From: an uncultured Cohaesibacter sp.
Lineage (GTDB): Bacteria; Pseudomonadota; Alphaproteobacteria; Rhizobiales; Cohaesibacteraceae
Reading direction: 5' to 3'
NCBI RefSeq assembly: GCF_963666525.1
Contig: NZ_OY762905.1
Span: 2,400,001-2,464,000, forward strand
Length of the DNA: 64,000 nt
Of this stretch, positions 1 to 8,740 are shown piece by piece (positions within the stretch are counted from its first letter, which is position 1; each line of letters opens with the position of its first letter). Made by a program: the position numbers and the translations under genes. Under the pieces are notes generated by a model that was not told where the DNA came from, searched no databases, and saw only the letters and a program-made list of their open reading frames with translations.

Positions 1-410
1 GATTTACTCTGTAGAAACAAACATATCGATCAAATTACTTACAGAAAGAAAACAGAAAAACATCAATATATTCATCTAAAAATTGCATAATAATAGTATG
101 GCACTATGATTGATCTCTAAGATATGCAATCAATGGCGAAATTATATATTTATGTCAGATAGTTATATCAATACTGACAACAGCCAAGACATATCGATCA
201 CCTGGCCGTCACAACCGGTTTGCGAAGAATTCCCAATCGTTTCAGCAATATTCAGTTTGAAATTGAACAATGCGCGAGCGCACGTTTCCAAAAGCTGCAG
301 TCTGGAAATCTCTGGCAACAGTTGGCAAACACCTGCCCACATCTCGCCCCATCATCAGGACCGCAGATGCAGTCCTTGCCGGGTGAGACAGATGAAGGGG
401 CAAGAAAAAG
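1..410. other. AT-rich stretch at window edge, no gene seen
   Basis: No convincing coding sequence is visible. The short open frames here lack recognisable family features and a plausible ribosome binding site. The first 200 bases are AT-rich. Six-base arms TGTCAG (153-158) and CTGACA (174-179) form a small inverted repeat, too weak to call an operator. The stretch lies downstream of the leftward gene at 411-923, so it may hold that gene's 3' end signals, but no clear hairpin with a T-run was found. Confidence 0.5.
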
Positions 411-923
411 CTAGTAATCCCGCTGAACGAAGCTTTCCACCTCTTCCAGAGACATGACTTCTTCGGAGTCATTGCCGAGCTTGGAGCGGACCAGCTCGAG
501 ATCACCAACCAGACCGGCCAGACGCCCGGCAATGCGATCGTGAATGATGGCCGCCAGATCAGGATATTCATCCATGACGCGCCGGAAGGTGACCCGCCGG
601 ATCTGGATGACCCTGACATCCTCGATGGCCGTGGCCATGGCGGAGCGACGTGTTTCTGCCATCAGGGCCATTTCCCCGATCAGGCTGCCAGCACCAAGGA
701 TCTGACTCTGCACGTCAAACCCGTTGGCCGAAATGGTCATCCGAACCTGCCCTTCAGTGATGACAAAGCCTGAATCGGCCAGATCGCCCTGCCGGAAAAT
801 CACCTGCTTGGCACGATAGGCACGCATTTCCGCGCCAAAGGCCAACAGACGCAACTGGTCATTGTCAAAATCATTGAAGAAGGAAACCTGCTTGAGCAGG
901 TCGATATCACTTGTCAGGCTCAT
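411..923 (-). CDS. Cyclic nucleotide-binding domain protein (Crp-like, no HTH)
   Basis: A 170-residue protein made almost entirely of one cyclic nucleotide-binding domain (about residues 10-130). The phosphate-binding cassette is visible as GEMALMAETRRSA at residues 83-95, including the Arg-Ser-Ala expected for cNMP contact. A Crp/Fnr regulator would carry a winged helix-turn-helix after this domain. Here only about 40 residues follow, rich in Glu, Leu and Val and probably helical, with no HTH pattern. It is therefore more likely a stand-alone cNMP sensor or partner protein than a transcription factor. It stands upstream (on the minus strand, downstream in reading order) of a response regulator gene with a 127 bp gap, so cotranscription is possible. 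Function is inferred from the domain only. Confidence 0.8.
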   Translation of the reverse strand: MSLTSDIDLLKQVSFFNDFDNDQLRLLAFGAEMRAYRAKQVIFRQGDLADSGFVITEGQVRMTISANGFDVQSQILGAGSLIGEMALMAETRRSAMATAIEDVRVIQIRRVTFRRVMDEYPDLAAIIHDRIAGRLAGLVGDLELVRSKLGNDSEEVMSLEEVESFVQRDY

Positions 924-1050
924 AGACGTCTTTCAACCCGATGAGAATCCGATAGAACTGCCCCACTATAGGCGAGTTCTATCGTGGCATGTCAAGCAGC
1001 ATCAGACCCTTGCCGGTGGCATCTTCAGGCGGCAGCCGAACAGAAGCGCC

Positions 1051-1734
1051 CTACGGCACCAGCTTGTATCCGCCCGATTCCGTAATCAGCAATTCGGCAT
1101 TGGAGGGATTTTTCTCGATTTTCTGCCGCAGGCGATAGATGTGGGTTTCCAGGGTATGGGTGGTCACACCGGAATTGTAACCCCATACTTCGTGCAACAG
1201 CACATCGCGACTGACCGGTTTGTCCCCTGACCGATAGAGATATTTCAAAATCGAGGTCTCTTTTTCCGTCAATCGCACCTTGCCGCCTGATTCGTCGGCC
1301 AGAATCTTCGCCGCAGGCTTGAAGGTGAAGCGACCGACCGTAAAGGTCGCATCTTCGCTATTCTCGTGCTGACGCAACTGGGCCCGGATACGGGCGAGCA
1401 GCACGGCAAAGCGGAACGGTTTGGTGACATAGTCGTTGGCGCCGGCTTCCAGCCCCAGAATGGTATCCGAGTCCGTGTCATGGCCGGTCAACATGATGAT
1501 CGGTGCCCGGAAGTCGCCCTTGCGCAACAGCTTGACGGCCTCGCGACCGTCCATGTCTGGCAACCCGACATCAACGATCAGCAGATCATAGTGATCCGAA
1601 CGGGCTGCCCGCAACGCGTCGGCAGCGCAGTCTTCCTGCGTGATTTCGAATTCCTCGTAGAGCGACAGCTGTTCGATCAATGCTTCACGCAGTTCGGTGT
1701 CGTCATCAACCAGCAAAATCTTTCTAGCTGTCAT
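1051..1734 (-). CDS. OmpR-family response regulator, CenR-like
   Basis: A 227-residue two-component response regulator. The receiver domain (about 1-120) shows the acidic pocket DDD at residues 10-12, phospho-acceptor Asp55 in DVGLPDMDG, and the conserved Lys in the TKPFRF motif. The C-terminal part is an OmpR/PhoB winged helix with the typical WGYNSGVTTHTLETHIYRLRQK recognition region (in part). The sequence closely resembles the essential CenR cell-envelope regulator of alphaproteobacteria; this assignment rests on memory of the family, not on a search. No histidine kinase gene lies next to it, as is usual for CenR, whose kinase CenK is encoded elsewhere. The ATG at 1734 is preferred over in-frame upstream starts because GGGAG lies about ten bases before it. 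Confidence 0.85.
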   Translation of the reverse strand: MTARKILLVDDDTELREALIEQLSLYEEFEITQEDCAADALRAARSDHYDLLIVDVGLPDMDGREAVKLLRKGDFRAPIIMLTGHDTDSDTILGLEAGANDYVTKPFRFAVLLARIRAQLRQHENSEDATFTVGRFTFKPAAKILADESGGKVRLTEKETSILKYLYRSGDKPVSRDVLLHEVWGYNSGVTTHTLETHIYRLRQKIEKNPSNAELLITESGGYKLVP

Positions 1735-1926
1735 CTGTCTCATGCTCCCGGATGGTTCGAAGTCACACAATATCAAGGCCTCGTCGCCGGACTCCTGGCG
1801 AATATTCTATAGATAGAAACACTCACGAGCCAGACAAGATCTGCTTGCACTTAAGAACAGCCTAAATGATTTTCAAATCACGGCAAATCACGTCGCCGTC
1901 ATGACCTGTTTTTCCTCAGCTCCGGT

Positions 1927-2226
1927 TCAGCAACATTCGATTTCCACTTTCTCCAGCAGAGCCGCCGCCTCTTCGTCCTCATGGTCTTCGAACAGGTCAC
2001 GAATGAGGTTGATGTGCGAATGCACTAGAAACAGCGCGTCCCCAGTAGCGGTATCACCCGACCGGCTTTTCTCGATCTTGCCCAGAAAGGCCTGCCAATA
2101 GGCATTGCCCTTGGCTGGACCATGTGCAAGCCTCTCAATATACTCAACAATCCTTTCCGCATTGCGGTCGCATTCAATCCCGATAAAACTCACATAACGA
2201 TCGGTAGCAATTTCTTCCTGAGACAT
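1927..2226 (-). CDS. cowN: CowN, N2-fixation sustaining protein
   Basis: A 99-residue protein matching the small CowN family: RYVSFIGIECDRNAERIV near the N-terminus, GNAYWQAFL at residues 40-48, LFLVHSHINLIRDLFE (66-81) and the characteristic C-terminal VEIECC. CowN lets bacteria keep fixing nitrogen in the presence of carbon monoxide by protecting molybdenum nitrogenase. No nif gene is in the window, so the gene implies, but does not prove, that nitrogenase is encoded elsewhere. An AAGGG ribosome binding site sits just before the ATG. It is transcribed leftward as a probable single gene, 192 bp before the response regulator. I saw no good sigma-54 (-24/-12) or FixK/FNR box in its upstream region. 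Confidence 0.8.
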   Translation of the reverse strand: MSQEEIATDRYVSFIGIECDRNAERIVEYIERLAHGPAKGNAYWQAFLGKIEKSRSGDTATGDALFLVHSHINLIRDLFEDHEDEEAAALLEKVEIECC

Positions 2227-2573
2227 CTTTCACCCTTCTAGCGGCCCGGCCGCTCAAGCCTGCCGGATCCATCTTGCAACGCTCGAACAGATCATCAACC
2301 AAGGCCTTGATACCCAAGCCACAGCGACGAGAAGCCTATGATGCAAGATGAATGCCGCACCACGCCTCATGCGAGAGGAAGAAAGAGCCAAGGCAACAGG
2401 ACCGCCAAAATGGAATAATTTTCACCTGACAGTGCCTTCAAGAAAAAAATTTGCACAATTGCATAGTTTTGGATGGACGAATGTAATTTTCCCGACGAAC
2501 AAACAGATGCTTTCGTCACCTTCGCAACAATGCTAAAGCCAACAGACATCATCCGGCAGGGAGCTGCATCGCC
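2227..2573. other. Divergent intergenic region cowN / L,D-transpeptidase
   Basis: This 347 bp region lies between the divergent genes cowN and the YkuD-family gene and must hold both promoters. Short open frames in it look spurious. The inverted pentamers ATCAA and TTGAT separated by eight bases (about 2297-2314) have the opposite polarity and the wrong spacing for an FNR/FixK box. The half toward 2573 is AT-rich. No promoter could be assigned with confidence. Confidence 0.5.
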
Positions 2574-3104
2574 ATGACTGATATGCTTGGAGAAATCACG
2601 CTACGCAAGAAGCCGCTACAGACCACCATGGGCCTGTTGTCCTTTGGCTCCCGCACAATACCCTGCGCCCTTGGCCGCAGCGGCCTTGGCCCGATCAAAC
2701 TTGAAGGCAACGGCATCACACCGCTGATACAAACCCGCATCCTCTATGGCTTCTACCGCCCGGACAAGGAAAGGCGCCCAGTCTCCGCTCTTCCCTTCTT
2801 CCGGCTCGAAAAGAATATGGGCTGGTGCGATGCACCCGGTCATCCGAACTATAACCGTCTGGTGCAATTGCCGTTTTCGGCATCCCACGAGCGCATGTGG
2901 CGTGACGATGATCTCTATGATCTGGTGCTGGTGCTGGATATCAACATCGACCCGCGCGCCAATCGGCGCGGCAGCGCGCTCTTCATGCATGTGGCCCGCC
3001 CGGGCTATAGCGCCACGGAAGGCTGCATTGCCCTTGCCAAACCCGACCTGCGCCATCTGCTGGCCGTGATTTCCACCAAAACCAGGCTCACCATAGCCCG
3101 ATGA
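2574..3104 (+). CDS. L,D-transpeptidase family protein (YkuD domain)
   Basis: A 176-residue protein with the YkuD catalytic signature: His139 in FMHVARPGYSATEGC and Cys151 in the ATEGCIAL motif, followed by the small C-terminal part of the fold. The first half, with GRSGLGPIKLEGNGITP, fits the start of the beta-sandwich. L,D-transpeptidases form 3-3 peptidoglycan crosslinks or attach proteins to peptidoglycan. This short version, common in rhizobia, is close to an isolated catalytic domain. No signal peptide or membrane segment is visible, so its route to the periplasm is unclear and its substrate unknown. ATG 2574 is used; ATG 2583, three codons on, is equally possible. The nearest gene downstream, yggS, is convergent. 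Confidence 0.8.
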   Translation: MTDMLGEITLRKKPLQTTMGLLSFGSRTIPCALGRSGLGPIKLEGNGITPLIQTRILYGFYRPDKERRPVSALPFFRLEKNMGWCDAPGHPNYNRLVQLPFSASHERMWRDDDLYDLVLVLDINIDPRANRRGSALFMHVARPGYSATEGCIALAKPDLRHLLAVISTKTRLTIAR

Positions 3105-3183
3105 CAGGAAAGAAAAGTGAAAGGACAGCGGCCGGGCCTTTGGCCCAGCGCTTCAGAGCTGATGTATCGCGTAGGAGATGGGC

Positions 3184-3858
3184 TCAGGCCGGTTTCTTCT
3201 TGCGATCGCCGAAAATGGCACTGCCAACGCGAACATAGGTCGCGCCCTGCTTGATCGCTTCCTTGAAGTCGGAGCTCATGCCCATGGACAATTCACGGAT
3301 GTCATTGCGCTTGGCAATCTTGCGCAGCAACTTGAAATGGGGCTTGGGATCTTCATCAAACGGCGGAATGCACATCAAACCGCGAATGCCGAGGCCAAGC
3401 TCCACCTTGCAGAAGCTGATGAAATCATCCGCGTCATCAGGTAGAATGCCTGCTTTCTGCGGCTCGGCACCGGTGTTGATCTGGATGAACAACCCCAATT
3501 CCTTGCTCTGCTTCTCCATTTCAACGCGAATGGCACGCGCAATCTTCTTGCGATCGATGGTATGGATGACGTCAAACAGGGCAACCGCATCCTTGGCCTT
3601 GTTTGACTGCAACGGGCCAATCAGATGCAATTCGACATCGTCATATTTTTCGCGCAACTGCGGCCATTTGCTCTTGGCTTCCTGAACCTTGTTCTCTCCG
3701 AAAACCCGCTGACCGACTTTCAGCACTTTTTCGACCGTATCAGCATCAAAGGTCTTTGAAACAGCGATGAGTGAAACGCTCCCATCCTCCCGTCCGGCTT
3801 CCTTTTCGCACTCCGCTATGGCCTGTTTAACCTCTGCCAAATGGGACGATATACTCAT
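3184..3858 (-). CDS. yggS: YggS/PROSC family pyridoxal phosphate homeostasis protein
   Basis: A 224-residue single-domain TIM-barrel protein of the YggS (PLPBP) family. It binds pyridoxal 5'-phosphate without known catalytic activity and buffers PLP and amino acid pools. The PLP lysine is Lys35 in the AVSKTF motif; the family motifs FGENKVQEA, LHLIGPLQSNK and ELSMGMSSDF are also clear, the last near the phosphate site. Length is normal. It is transcribed leftward, away from leuS, and converges on the L,D-transpeptidase gene. The pairing of yggS with leuS, lptE and holA is a conserved Hyphomicrobiales arrangement. Confidence 0.92.
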   Translation of the reverse strand: MSISSHLAEVKQAIAECEKEAGREDGSVSLIAVSKTFDADTVEKVLKVGQRVFGENKVQEAKSKWPQLREKYDDVELHLIGPLQSNKAKDAVALFDVIHTIDRKKIARAIRVEMEKQSKELGLFIQINTGAEPQKAGILPDDADDFISFCKVELGLGIRGLMCIPPFDEDPKPHFKLLRKIAKRNDIRELSMGMSSDFKEAIKQGATYVRVGSAIFGDRKKKPA

Positions 3859-4274
3859 CTTGTTTTCATAATCCTCTTGAAAGCATTTTCGGCAAAAGAC
3901 TCTGATAAAACAGCTCGAAAATGCACCTGACTGATGCCGGAAACGATAAAATCCAGCACGCTCATCATATGGATGAGTTGTTCACTGGTCCAGACACTTT
4001 ATGCGCTGGTTTCCCTGCATTATGCACGATAAATTAGCCTCTTGGCCGCTTCATCGCAAGATTGAACCGCCTCAGAGGCCTATATGGGCTTAAAGGGCTT
4101 GACGGAAGGTATGAATTCTGATGATGGTCGGCCCTGAAAGTGACTTGGAGCGCATCCTCGGAAAGTGGTTCGACTTTCTGGACAGGGATTCGCATAAATA
4201 CAAAAGAATAGAGCATTTTCGCTGATTTCCGGATTACCGAACTTGCTCTAGAGACGAGGCATTGGCGACGATCC
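3859..4274. other. Divergent intergenic region yggS / leuS
   Basis: This 416 bp stretch separates the divergent yggS and leuS genes. An 80-codon leftward open frame (4034-4276) crosses the leuS start and has no family features, so it is treated as spurious. The right half contains the repeat-like element described separately. Promoters for both genes must lie here, but no unambiguous -35/-10 pair was identified. Confidence 0.5.
4137..4259. repeat. RIME-like palindromic intergenic element (candidate)
   Basis: The segment holds two stem-forming parts. GAAAGT and ACTTTC flank a six-base loop near 4159-4176, and AGAGCA pairs with TGCTCT across about 28 bases (about 4211-4252). The phrase TAGAGCATTTTCG and the paired AAAGTGG/ACTTT resemble the mosaic palindromic repeats (RIME-type) scattered between genes in rhizobia. 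Resemblance is from memory. A copy number in the genome would decide it. A related fragment appears in reverse orientation near 34030-34070. Confidence 0.4.
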
Positions 4275-6893
4275 ATGGCTAATGAACGCTACAACGCACG
4301 CGAAGCGGAAATTCGCTGGCAGCAGACCTGGGATACCCAGAAAATCTTCAAAACCACGAATGACGACCCACGGCCCAAATATTACGTGCTGGAGATGTTC
4401 CCCTATCCGTCTGGTCGCATTCATATTGGCCATGTTCGCAACTACACCATGGGTGATGTTGTCGCGCGCTACAAGCGCGCCAAAGGCTTCAATGTTCTGC
4501 ACCCGATGGGCTGGGACGCTTTCGGCATGCCGGCTGAGAATGCCGCCATGCAGAACAAGATCCATCCCAAGGACTGGACCTACGAAAACATCGCAACCAT
4601 GCGCGCCCAGCTGAAGCTGATGGGCCTGTCGCTGGATTGGGAACGCGAATTCGCCACCTGCGACGTGGATTATTACCACCGTCAGCAGATGCTGTTTCTC
4701 GATTTCGTCGAGAAGGGCCTTGCCTATCGCAAGAACGCCAAGGTCAACTGGGACCCGGTAGACCAGACGGTTCTGGCCAACGAGCAGGTTATCGACGGCA
4801 AGGGCTGGCGCTCCGGCGCCGAGGTCGAGCAGCGCGAACTGACCCAGTGGTTCTTCAAGATCACCGACTATGCCGACGACCTGCTCTCGGAAATCGACAA
4901 TCTCGACCGCTGGCCGGACAAGGTTCGCCTGATGCAGCGCAACTGGATCGGCAAATCCGAAGGCCTTCAGGTACGCTTCCAACTGCGTGAACCAATCCAC
5001 GGCCACACCGAAGTCGAGATCTTCACCACACGCCCGGACACGCTGTTCGGTGCATCCTTCATGGGCCTTTCCGCCGATCATCCGCTGACGAAGGAACTGG
5101 CGAAGGACAATCCCGAGCTGCAGGCCTTTGTTGACGAATGTCACCGCATGGGCACCTCGGCCGCCGAGCTGGAAACGGCTGAGAAATTCGGTTTCGATAC
5201 CGGCCTGAAGGTAGTTCATCCTCTTGATTCTTCTATTGAATTGCCGATTTATGTCGCCAACTTCATTCTGATGGACTACGGCACCGGGGCCATCTTCGGC
5301 TGCCCGGCCCACGACCAGCGCGACCTTGATTTCGCTCGCAAATATGGCCTCACGGTCACCCCGGTAGTTCTGCCGAAAGACGCCGATCCTGCATCCTTCG
5401 ATGTGGCCGACGAGGCCTACACCGGCGAAGGCACTATCTTCAATTCCGAGTTCCTCGATGGTCTGTCCATTGCGGACGCCAAGGATACGGTTGCATCCAG
5501 ACTGGAAGCCGTCATCATCGGCGACAAACCGCAGGCACTGCGCAAGACCCAGTATCGGCTGCGTGACTGGGGCATTTCCCGTCAGCGCTACTGGGGCTGC
5601 CCGATCCCGATGGTCCATTGCCCGGACTGTGGCGTCGTTCCGGAAAAGAAAGAAAACCTGCCGATCAAGCTGCCAGAGGACATCACCTTCGACAAGCCGG
5701 GCAACCCGCTCGATCGTCATCCGACCTGGCGCGATTGCTCCTGCCCGAAATGCGGCAAGCCTGCAAGGCGCGAAACGGACACCATGGACACCTTCGTGGA
5801 CAGTTCCTGGTATTTCGCCCGCTTCACTGCGCCGTGGGAGACAAATCCGACCGACAAGAAGGCCGTCGACGAATGGCTGCCGGTTGATCAGTATATCGGT
5901 GGTATCGAGCATGCGATCCTGCATCTGCTCTATTCCCGCTTCTTTGCCCGCGCCATGTGCGCCACCGGCCACATGAACGTCAAGGAGCCCTTCAAGGGAC
6001 TGTTCACGCAGGGCATGGTCGTACATGAGACCTACAAGGGCGAGGATGGCCGCTGGGTTTCCCCGGCAGAGATCACGGTAAGCGAAAAGGACGGCAAACG
6101 AAGCGCTGTTCACAAGGAAACCGGTGAAACCATCACCATCGGCTCTATCGAGAAGATGTCGAAATCCAAGAAGAACACCGTGGATCCGACCGACATCATT
6201 GAAACCTACGGCGCCGATACAGCCCGCTGGTTCATGCTCTCCGACAGCCCTCCGGAACGTGACGTCATCTGGACCGAAGCCGGTGCCGAGGGCGCCCACC
6301 GCTTCATCCAGCGCATCTGGCGCCTGACGGCCGATGTATCGGAATTTCTTGACTCCGCAACGCTCAGCAAGCCGGAAAGCCTGTCTGGCGAAGCTCTGGC
6401 CCTGCGAAAGCTGACCCACAAGACGCTGGCCAATGTGGAAAGCAACATCGAGCAGCTCGGCTTCAACCGCGCCGTTGCCCAGATCTATCAGCTGGTCAAT
6501 GCGATTGCCGCCGATGCCAAGCCCGAAAAGCTGTCTGCCGATGCCTCACTGGGCTGGGTTGTCAGTGAATCCATGCAGTTGCTGCTGCTGATGTGCTCTC
6601 CTATGATGCCGCATCTGGCCGAAGAATGCTGGTCCGAGCTCGGCATGGACGGGCTGGTTTCAACACAGGGCTGGCCAAAAGCGGACAGCGCCATGTTGAC
6701 GGAAGATGAAATCACACTTCCAATTCAGGTCAACGGCAAGAAGCGTGGCGAAATAACCGTTGCTGCGGACGCAGATAACGATACAATCGAAAAGGCTGTA
6801 CTCGCATCTGAACCCGTAATCAAAGCACTGGATGGCAAGGCTCCGCGCAAGGTCATTGTCGTGCCCAAAAGGATCGTCAATGTTGTTATCTGA
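4275..6893 (+). CDS. leuS: Leucyl-tRNA synthetase
   Basis: An 872-residue class I aminoacyl-tRNA synthetase that charges tRNA-Leu in the cytoplasm. The HIGH motif is at residues 50-53 ([12 protein letters not shown]) and KMSKS at 627-631. Between them lie the CP1 editing domain, with the conserved threonine-rich TTRPDTLFG segment, and a zinc-ribbon-like insertion with CPDCGVV and CSCPKCG. The C-terminal anticodon-binding and tail domains are complete, ending in [10 protein letters not shown]. Length is normal for the bacterial enzyme. It heads a leuS-lptE-holA cluster: the lptE start lies inside the leuS end with a 14-base overlap, indicating cotranscription and translational coupling. Confidence 0.98.
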   Translation: MANERYNAREAEIRWQQTWDTQKIFKTTNDDPRPKYYVLEMFPYPSGRIHIGHVRNYTMGDVVARYKRAKGFNVLHPMGWDAFGMPAENAAMQNKIHPKDWTYENIATMRAQLKLMGLSLDWEREFATCDVDYYHRQQMLFLDFVEKGLAYRKNAKVNWDPVDQTVLANEQVIDGKGWRSGAEVEQRELTQWFFKITDYADDLLSEIDNLDRWPDKVRLMQRNWIGKSEGLQVRFQLREPIHGHTEVEIFTTRPDTLFGASFMGLSADHPLTKELAKDNPELQAFVDECHRMGTSAAELETAEKFGFDTGLKVVHPLDSSIELPIYVANFILMDYGTGAIFGCPAHDQRDLDFARKYGLTVTPVVLPKDADPASFDVADEAYTGEGTIFNSEFLDGLSIADAKDTVASRLEAVIIGDKPQALRKTQYRLRDWGISRQRYWGCPIPMVHCPDCGVVPEKKENLPIKLPEDITFDKPGNPLDRHPTWRDCSCPKCGKPARRETDTMDTFVDSSWYFARFTAPWETNPTDKKAVDEWLPVDQYIGGIEHAILHLLYSRFFARAMCATGHMNVKEPFKGLFTQGMVVHETYKGEDGRWVSPAEITVSEKDGKRSAVHKETGETITIGSIEKMSKSKKNTVDPTDIIETYGADTARWFMLSDSPPERDVIWTEAGAEGAHRFIQRIWRLTADVSEFLDSATLSKPESLSGEALALRKLTHKTLANVESNIEQLGFNRAVAQIYQLVNAIAADAKPEKLSADASLGWVVSESMQLLLLMCSPMMPHLAEECWSELGMDGLVSTQGWPKADSAMLTEDEITLPIQVNGKKRGEITVAADADNDTIEKAVLASEPVIKALDGKAPRKVIVVPKRIVNVVI

Positions 6894-7416
6894 CAAACAT
6901 AGCAAGACGAAAATTCTGACCCTGGCCCTCTTCCTGGGCCTCGGTCTTGGACTTTCCGCCTGTCAGGTCCGTCCGCTTTATTCCTCCACGACCGCGTCTG
7001 GCCAATCTCTGTCTACCGAGCTTTCCTCGGTAGAAATTGCCGAAGCCAAGACCCGCCTCGAACAGGAAATCCGCAACAGTCTCGTCTTCTCCTTCACTGG
7101 CGGCGGCGAGCCGGCGGCTCCGGCCTACAAGCTGTCCTTTGATGTCAAGAAGTCCAGCGATGACCTGACCATTGAAAGCGGTACCGGCCTTGCCACGACG
7201 ACCCGTGTAAGCTTGACGGCCAACTATCAGCTGATCCGGCTTTCCGACAAGACGGTTGCCACCAAGGGTTCCAGCTTCTTTACGGCGGAATATGCCAGAA
7301 GCACCCAGCGATTTGCCAATGACCGAGCCAGCCTTGACGCCGAGAACCGCGCCGCCGAGCAGATCGCCAATGACATCCAGCTCCGTCTTTCGGCCTTCTT
7401 TGCTGCCGGCACATGA
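6880..7416 (+). CDS. lptE: LPS-assembly lipoprotein LptE
   Basis: A 178-residue lipoprotein. With the ATG at 6880 the N-terminus is a basic stretch, a leucine/glycine-rich hydrophobic core and a lipobox LSAC with lipid-modified Cys28. An in-frame ATG at 6832 would add 16 residues inside leuS and is less plausible. The mature part (RPLYSSTT, then alternating beta-strand-like segments) matches alphaproteobacterial LptE. LptE plugs the LptD barrel and helps insert lipopolysaccharide into the outer membrane. It overlaps leuS by 14 bases, and a strong hairpin terminator follows it, so holA probably depends partly on its own promoter or on read-through. Confidence 0.85.
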   Translation: MLLSDKHSKTKILTLALFLGLGLGLSACQVRPLYSSTTASGQSLSTELSSVEIAEAKTRLEQEIRNSLVFSFTGGGEPAAPAYKLSFDVKKSSDDLTIESGTGLATTTRVSLTANYQLIRLSDKTVATKGSSFFTAEYARSTQRFANDRASLDAENRAAEQIANDIQLRLSAFFAAGT

Positions 7417-7421
7417 TCCTC

Positions 7422-7458
7422 AAACAGAGCTTCAGGATTCTCCTAAAGCTCTGTTTTT
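7422..7458 (+). terminator. Rho-independent terminator after lptE
   Basis: The 11-base arms AAACAGAGCTT (7422-7432) and AAGCTCTGTTT (7446-7456) form a perfect stem with a 13-base loop, followed by further T residues. It lies six bases after the lptE stop. Confidence 0.75.
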
Positions 7459-7498
7459 CCTAAAGATTTACGATTCTTTCGCGTTCCAGAGGTAGGAT

Positions 7499-8533
7499 AT
7501 GGCACAAATCAAGGCCAACATGATCGATGCCTATCTGGTCAAACCCAACCTCTCCCACAAGGTCATTCTGATCTATGGTCAGGACACCGGTCTGGTCACT
7601 GAACGCGCAGATCGCCTGGCCCAGACATATCTGAAAAACAATTCCGACCCCTTTGCCGTCGTCCGTCTCGATTCGTCCGATCTGGCCAACGATCCCCTGC
7701 GACTTGCAGACGAGGCCAATACCATTTCGATGTTTGGCGGCTGCCGCGTGATCACCATCCAGATGAGCGGCAACAAGTCCATCATGCCTGCCCTTGAGCC
7801 GGTACTCAACACGCCGCCGAAGGACGCCTTCATCATCATCAAGGCAGCCGATCTCAAAAAATCGGTTCCCATGCGCAAGGCCATCGAAAATGCCTTCAGC
7901 GCCGTAGCCCTGCCCTGCTATATGGATGCCAGAGAAGCCCTCAACGGCATCATAGACGAGGAAATCGCTCTGGCGGGGCTCTCCATCACCAAGAATGCCA
8001 GAACGATGCTGCTGGACAATCTGGGCGCTGACCGCATGGCCTCCCGCGCCGAGGTGCAGAAACTGTGCCTCTATGCGATGGACGACAGCGAAATCACCGA
8101 GCAGCACATCGAAGACATCGTCGGAGATGCCTCCAACCAGCAGATCGACATGATCATCGATTCCGCAGCACTTGGAAACACTGGTGAACTGGACAGGCGG
8201 CTGGAACAGATCCTTGGATCGGGCCAGAACCCGTCGGTGATCGGCTCGGCAGCCTTGCGCCATTTCCAGATGCTGGAACGCTGCCTGCATCTCCTGGACA
8301 AGGGAACACCGCCCCAGACGGCGCTCGACAAGGCCGCCCCGATGCTGCATTTCAAGCGCAAACCGCTCATTCAAAGCCAATTGCGCATCTGGAGCAGCAG
8401 AAACGCGTCTCGCGCTTGCGAGCTGCTCTCCCAGAGCCTTGCCAACAGCCGCAAGAACTACACGCTCTCCCAGACGGTCATTTCAGACACCCTGATGATG
8501 ATCGCCGCGACAGCACAGAGAAGCGCACGCTAA
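7499..8533 (+). CDS. holA: DNA polymerase III subunit delta
   Basis: A 344-residue HolA protein, the clamp-loader subunit that opens the beta sliding clamp. Recognisable parts are the N-terminal domain with VILIYGQDTGLVTERAD (residues about 22-38), FGGCRVITI, the middle helical lid with LGADRMASRAEVQKL, and the C-terminal collar domain with HFQMLERCL. There is no functional Walker A, as expected for delta. Length is normal. It follows lptE after a terminator hairpin and precedes a transporter gene that is not part of the usual conserved neighbourhood. Confidence 0.93.
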   Translation: MAQIKANMIDAYLVKPNLSHKVILIYGQDTGLVTERADRLAQTYLKNNSDPFAVVRLDSSDLANDPLRLADEANTISMFGGCRVITIQMSGNKSIMPALEPVLNTPPKDAFIIIKAADLKKSVPMRKAIENAFSAVALPCYMDAREALNGIIDEEIALAGLSITKNARTMLLDNLGADRMASRAEVQKLCLYAMDDSEITEQHIEDIVGDASNQQIDMIIDSAALGNTGELDRRLEQILGSGQNPSVIGSAALRHFQMLERCLHLLDKGTPPQTALDKAAPMLHFKRKPLIQSQLRIWSSRNASRACELLSQSLANSRKNYTLSQTVISDTLMMIAATAQRSAR

Positions 8534-8607
8534 CCCTATCCAATACCGCGAATTTTCGCTTTTGCCCTGTGGCCTCACCCGCAGACTGGAGCCCGCATTT
8601 GCGTGAT

Positions 8608-8623
8608 CGTTTCACGTGAATCT
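8608..8623. promoter_or_regulatory. parS-like ParB-binding site 1
   Basis: CGTTTCACGTGAATCT matches the parS consensus TGTTTCACGTGAAACA at 13 of 16 positions and keeps the central TTTCACGTGAA. It is in the intergenic region between holA and the MFS gene. Confidence 0.65.
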
Positions 8624-8740
8624 ATCGAACATTTTTCTTAAGTTTTTAGGTTTATCTATTGATCACAACGAAGCAGGCAATCCGCCGGTCGCGTTTTGCG
8701 CCAGCGCCGAAAGTCTCGCGGTTCTTGAGAGTATGACCCC

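Noticed and set aside
153-179. Inverted repeat TGTCAG / CTGACA near the left edge
   Set aside because: Arms of only six bases with a 15-base non-symmetric centre; likely chance in AT-rich DNA.
2297-2314. ATCAA-N8-TTGAT upstream of cowN as an FNR/FixK site
   Set aside because: The half-sites have the wrong orientation and spacing for TTGAT-N4-ATCAA.
4034-4276. 80-codon minus-strand open frame between yggS and leuS
   Set aside because: Runs through the repeat-like element and overlaps the leuS start; no recognisable features.
4248-6419. Very long (723-codon) minus-strand open frame opposite leuS
   Set aside because: It is the antisense of a complete leuS gene; no family motif, and all leuS motifs are intact on the plus strand.
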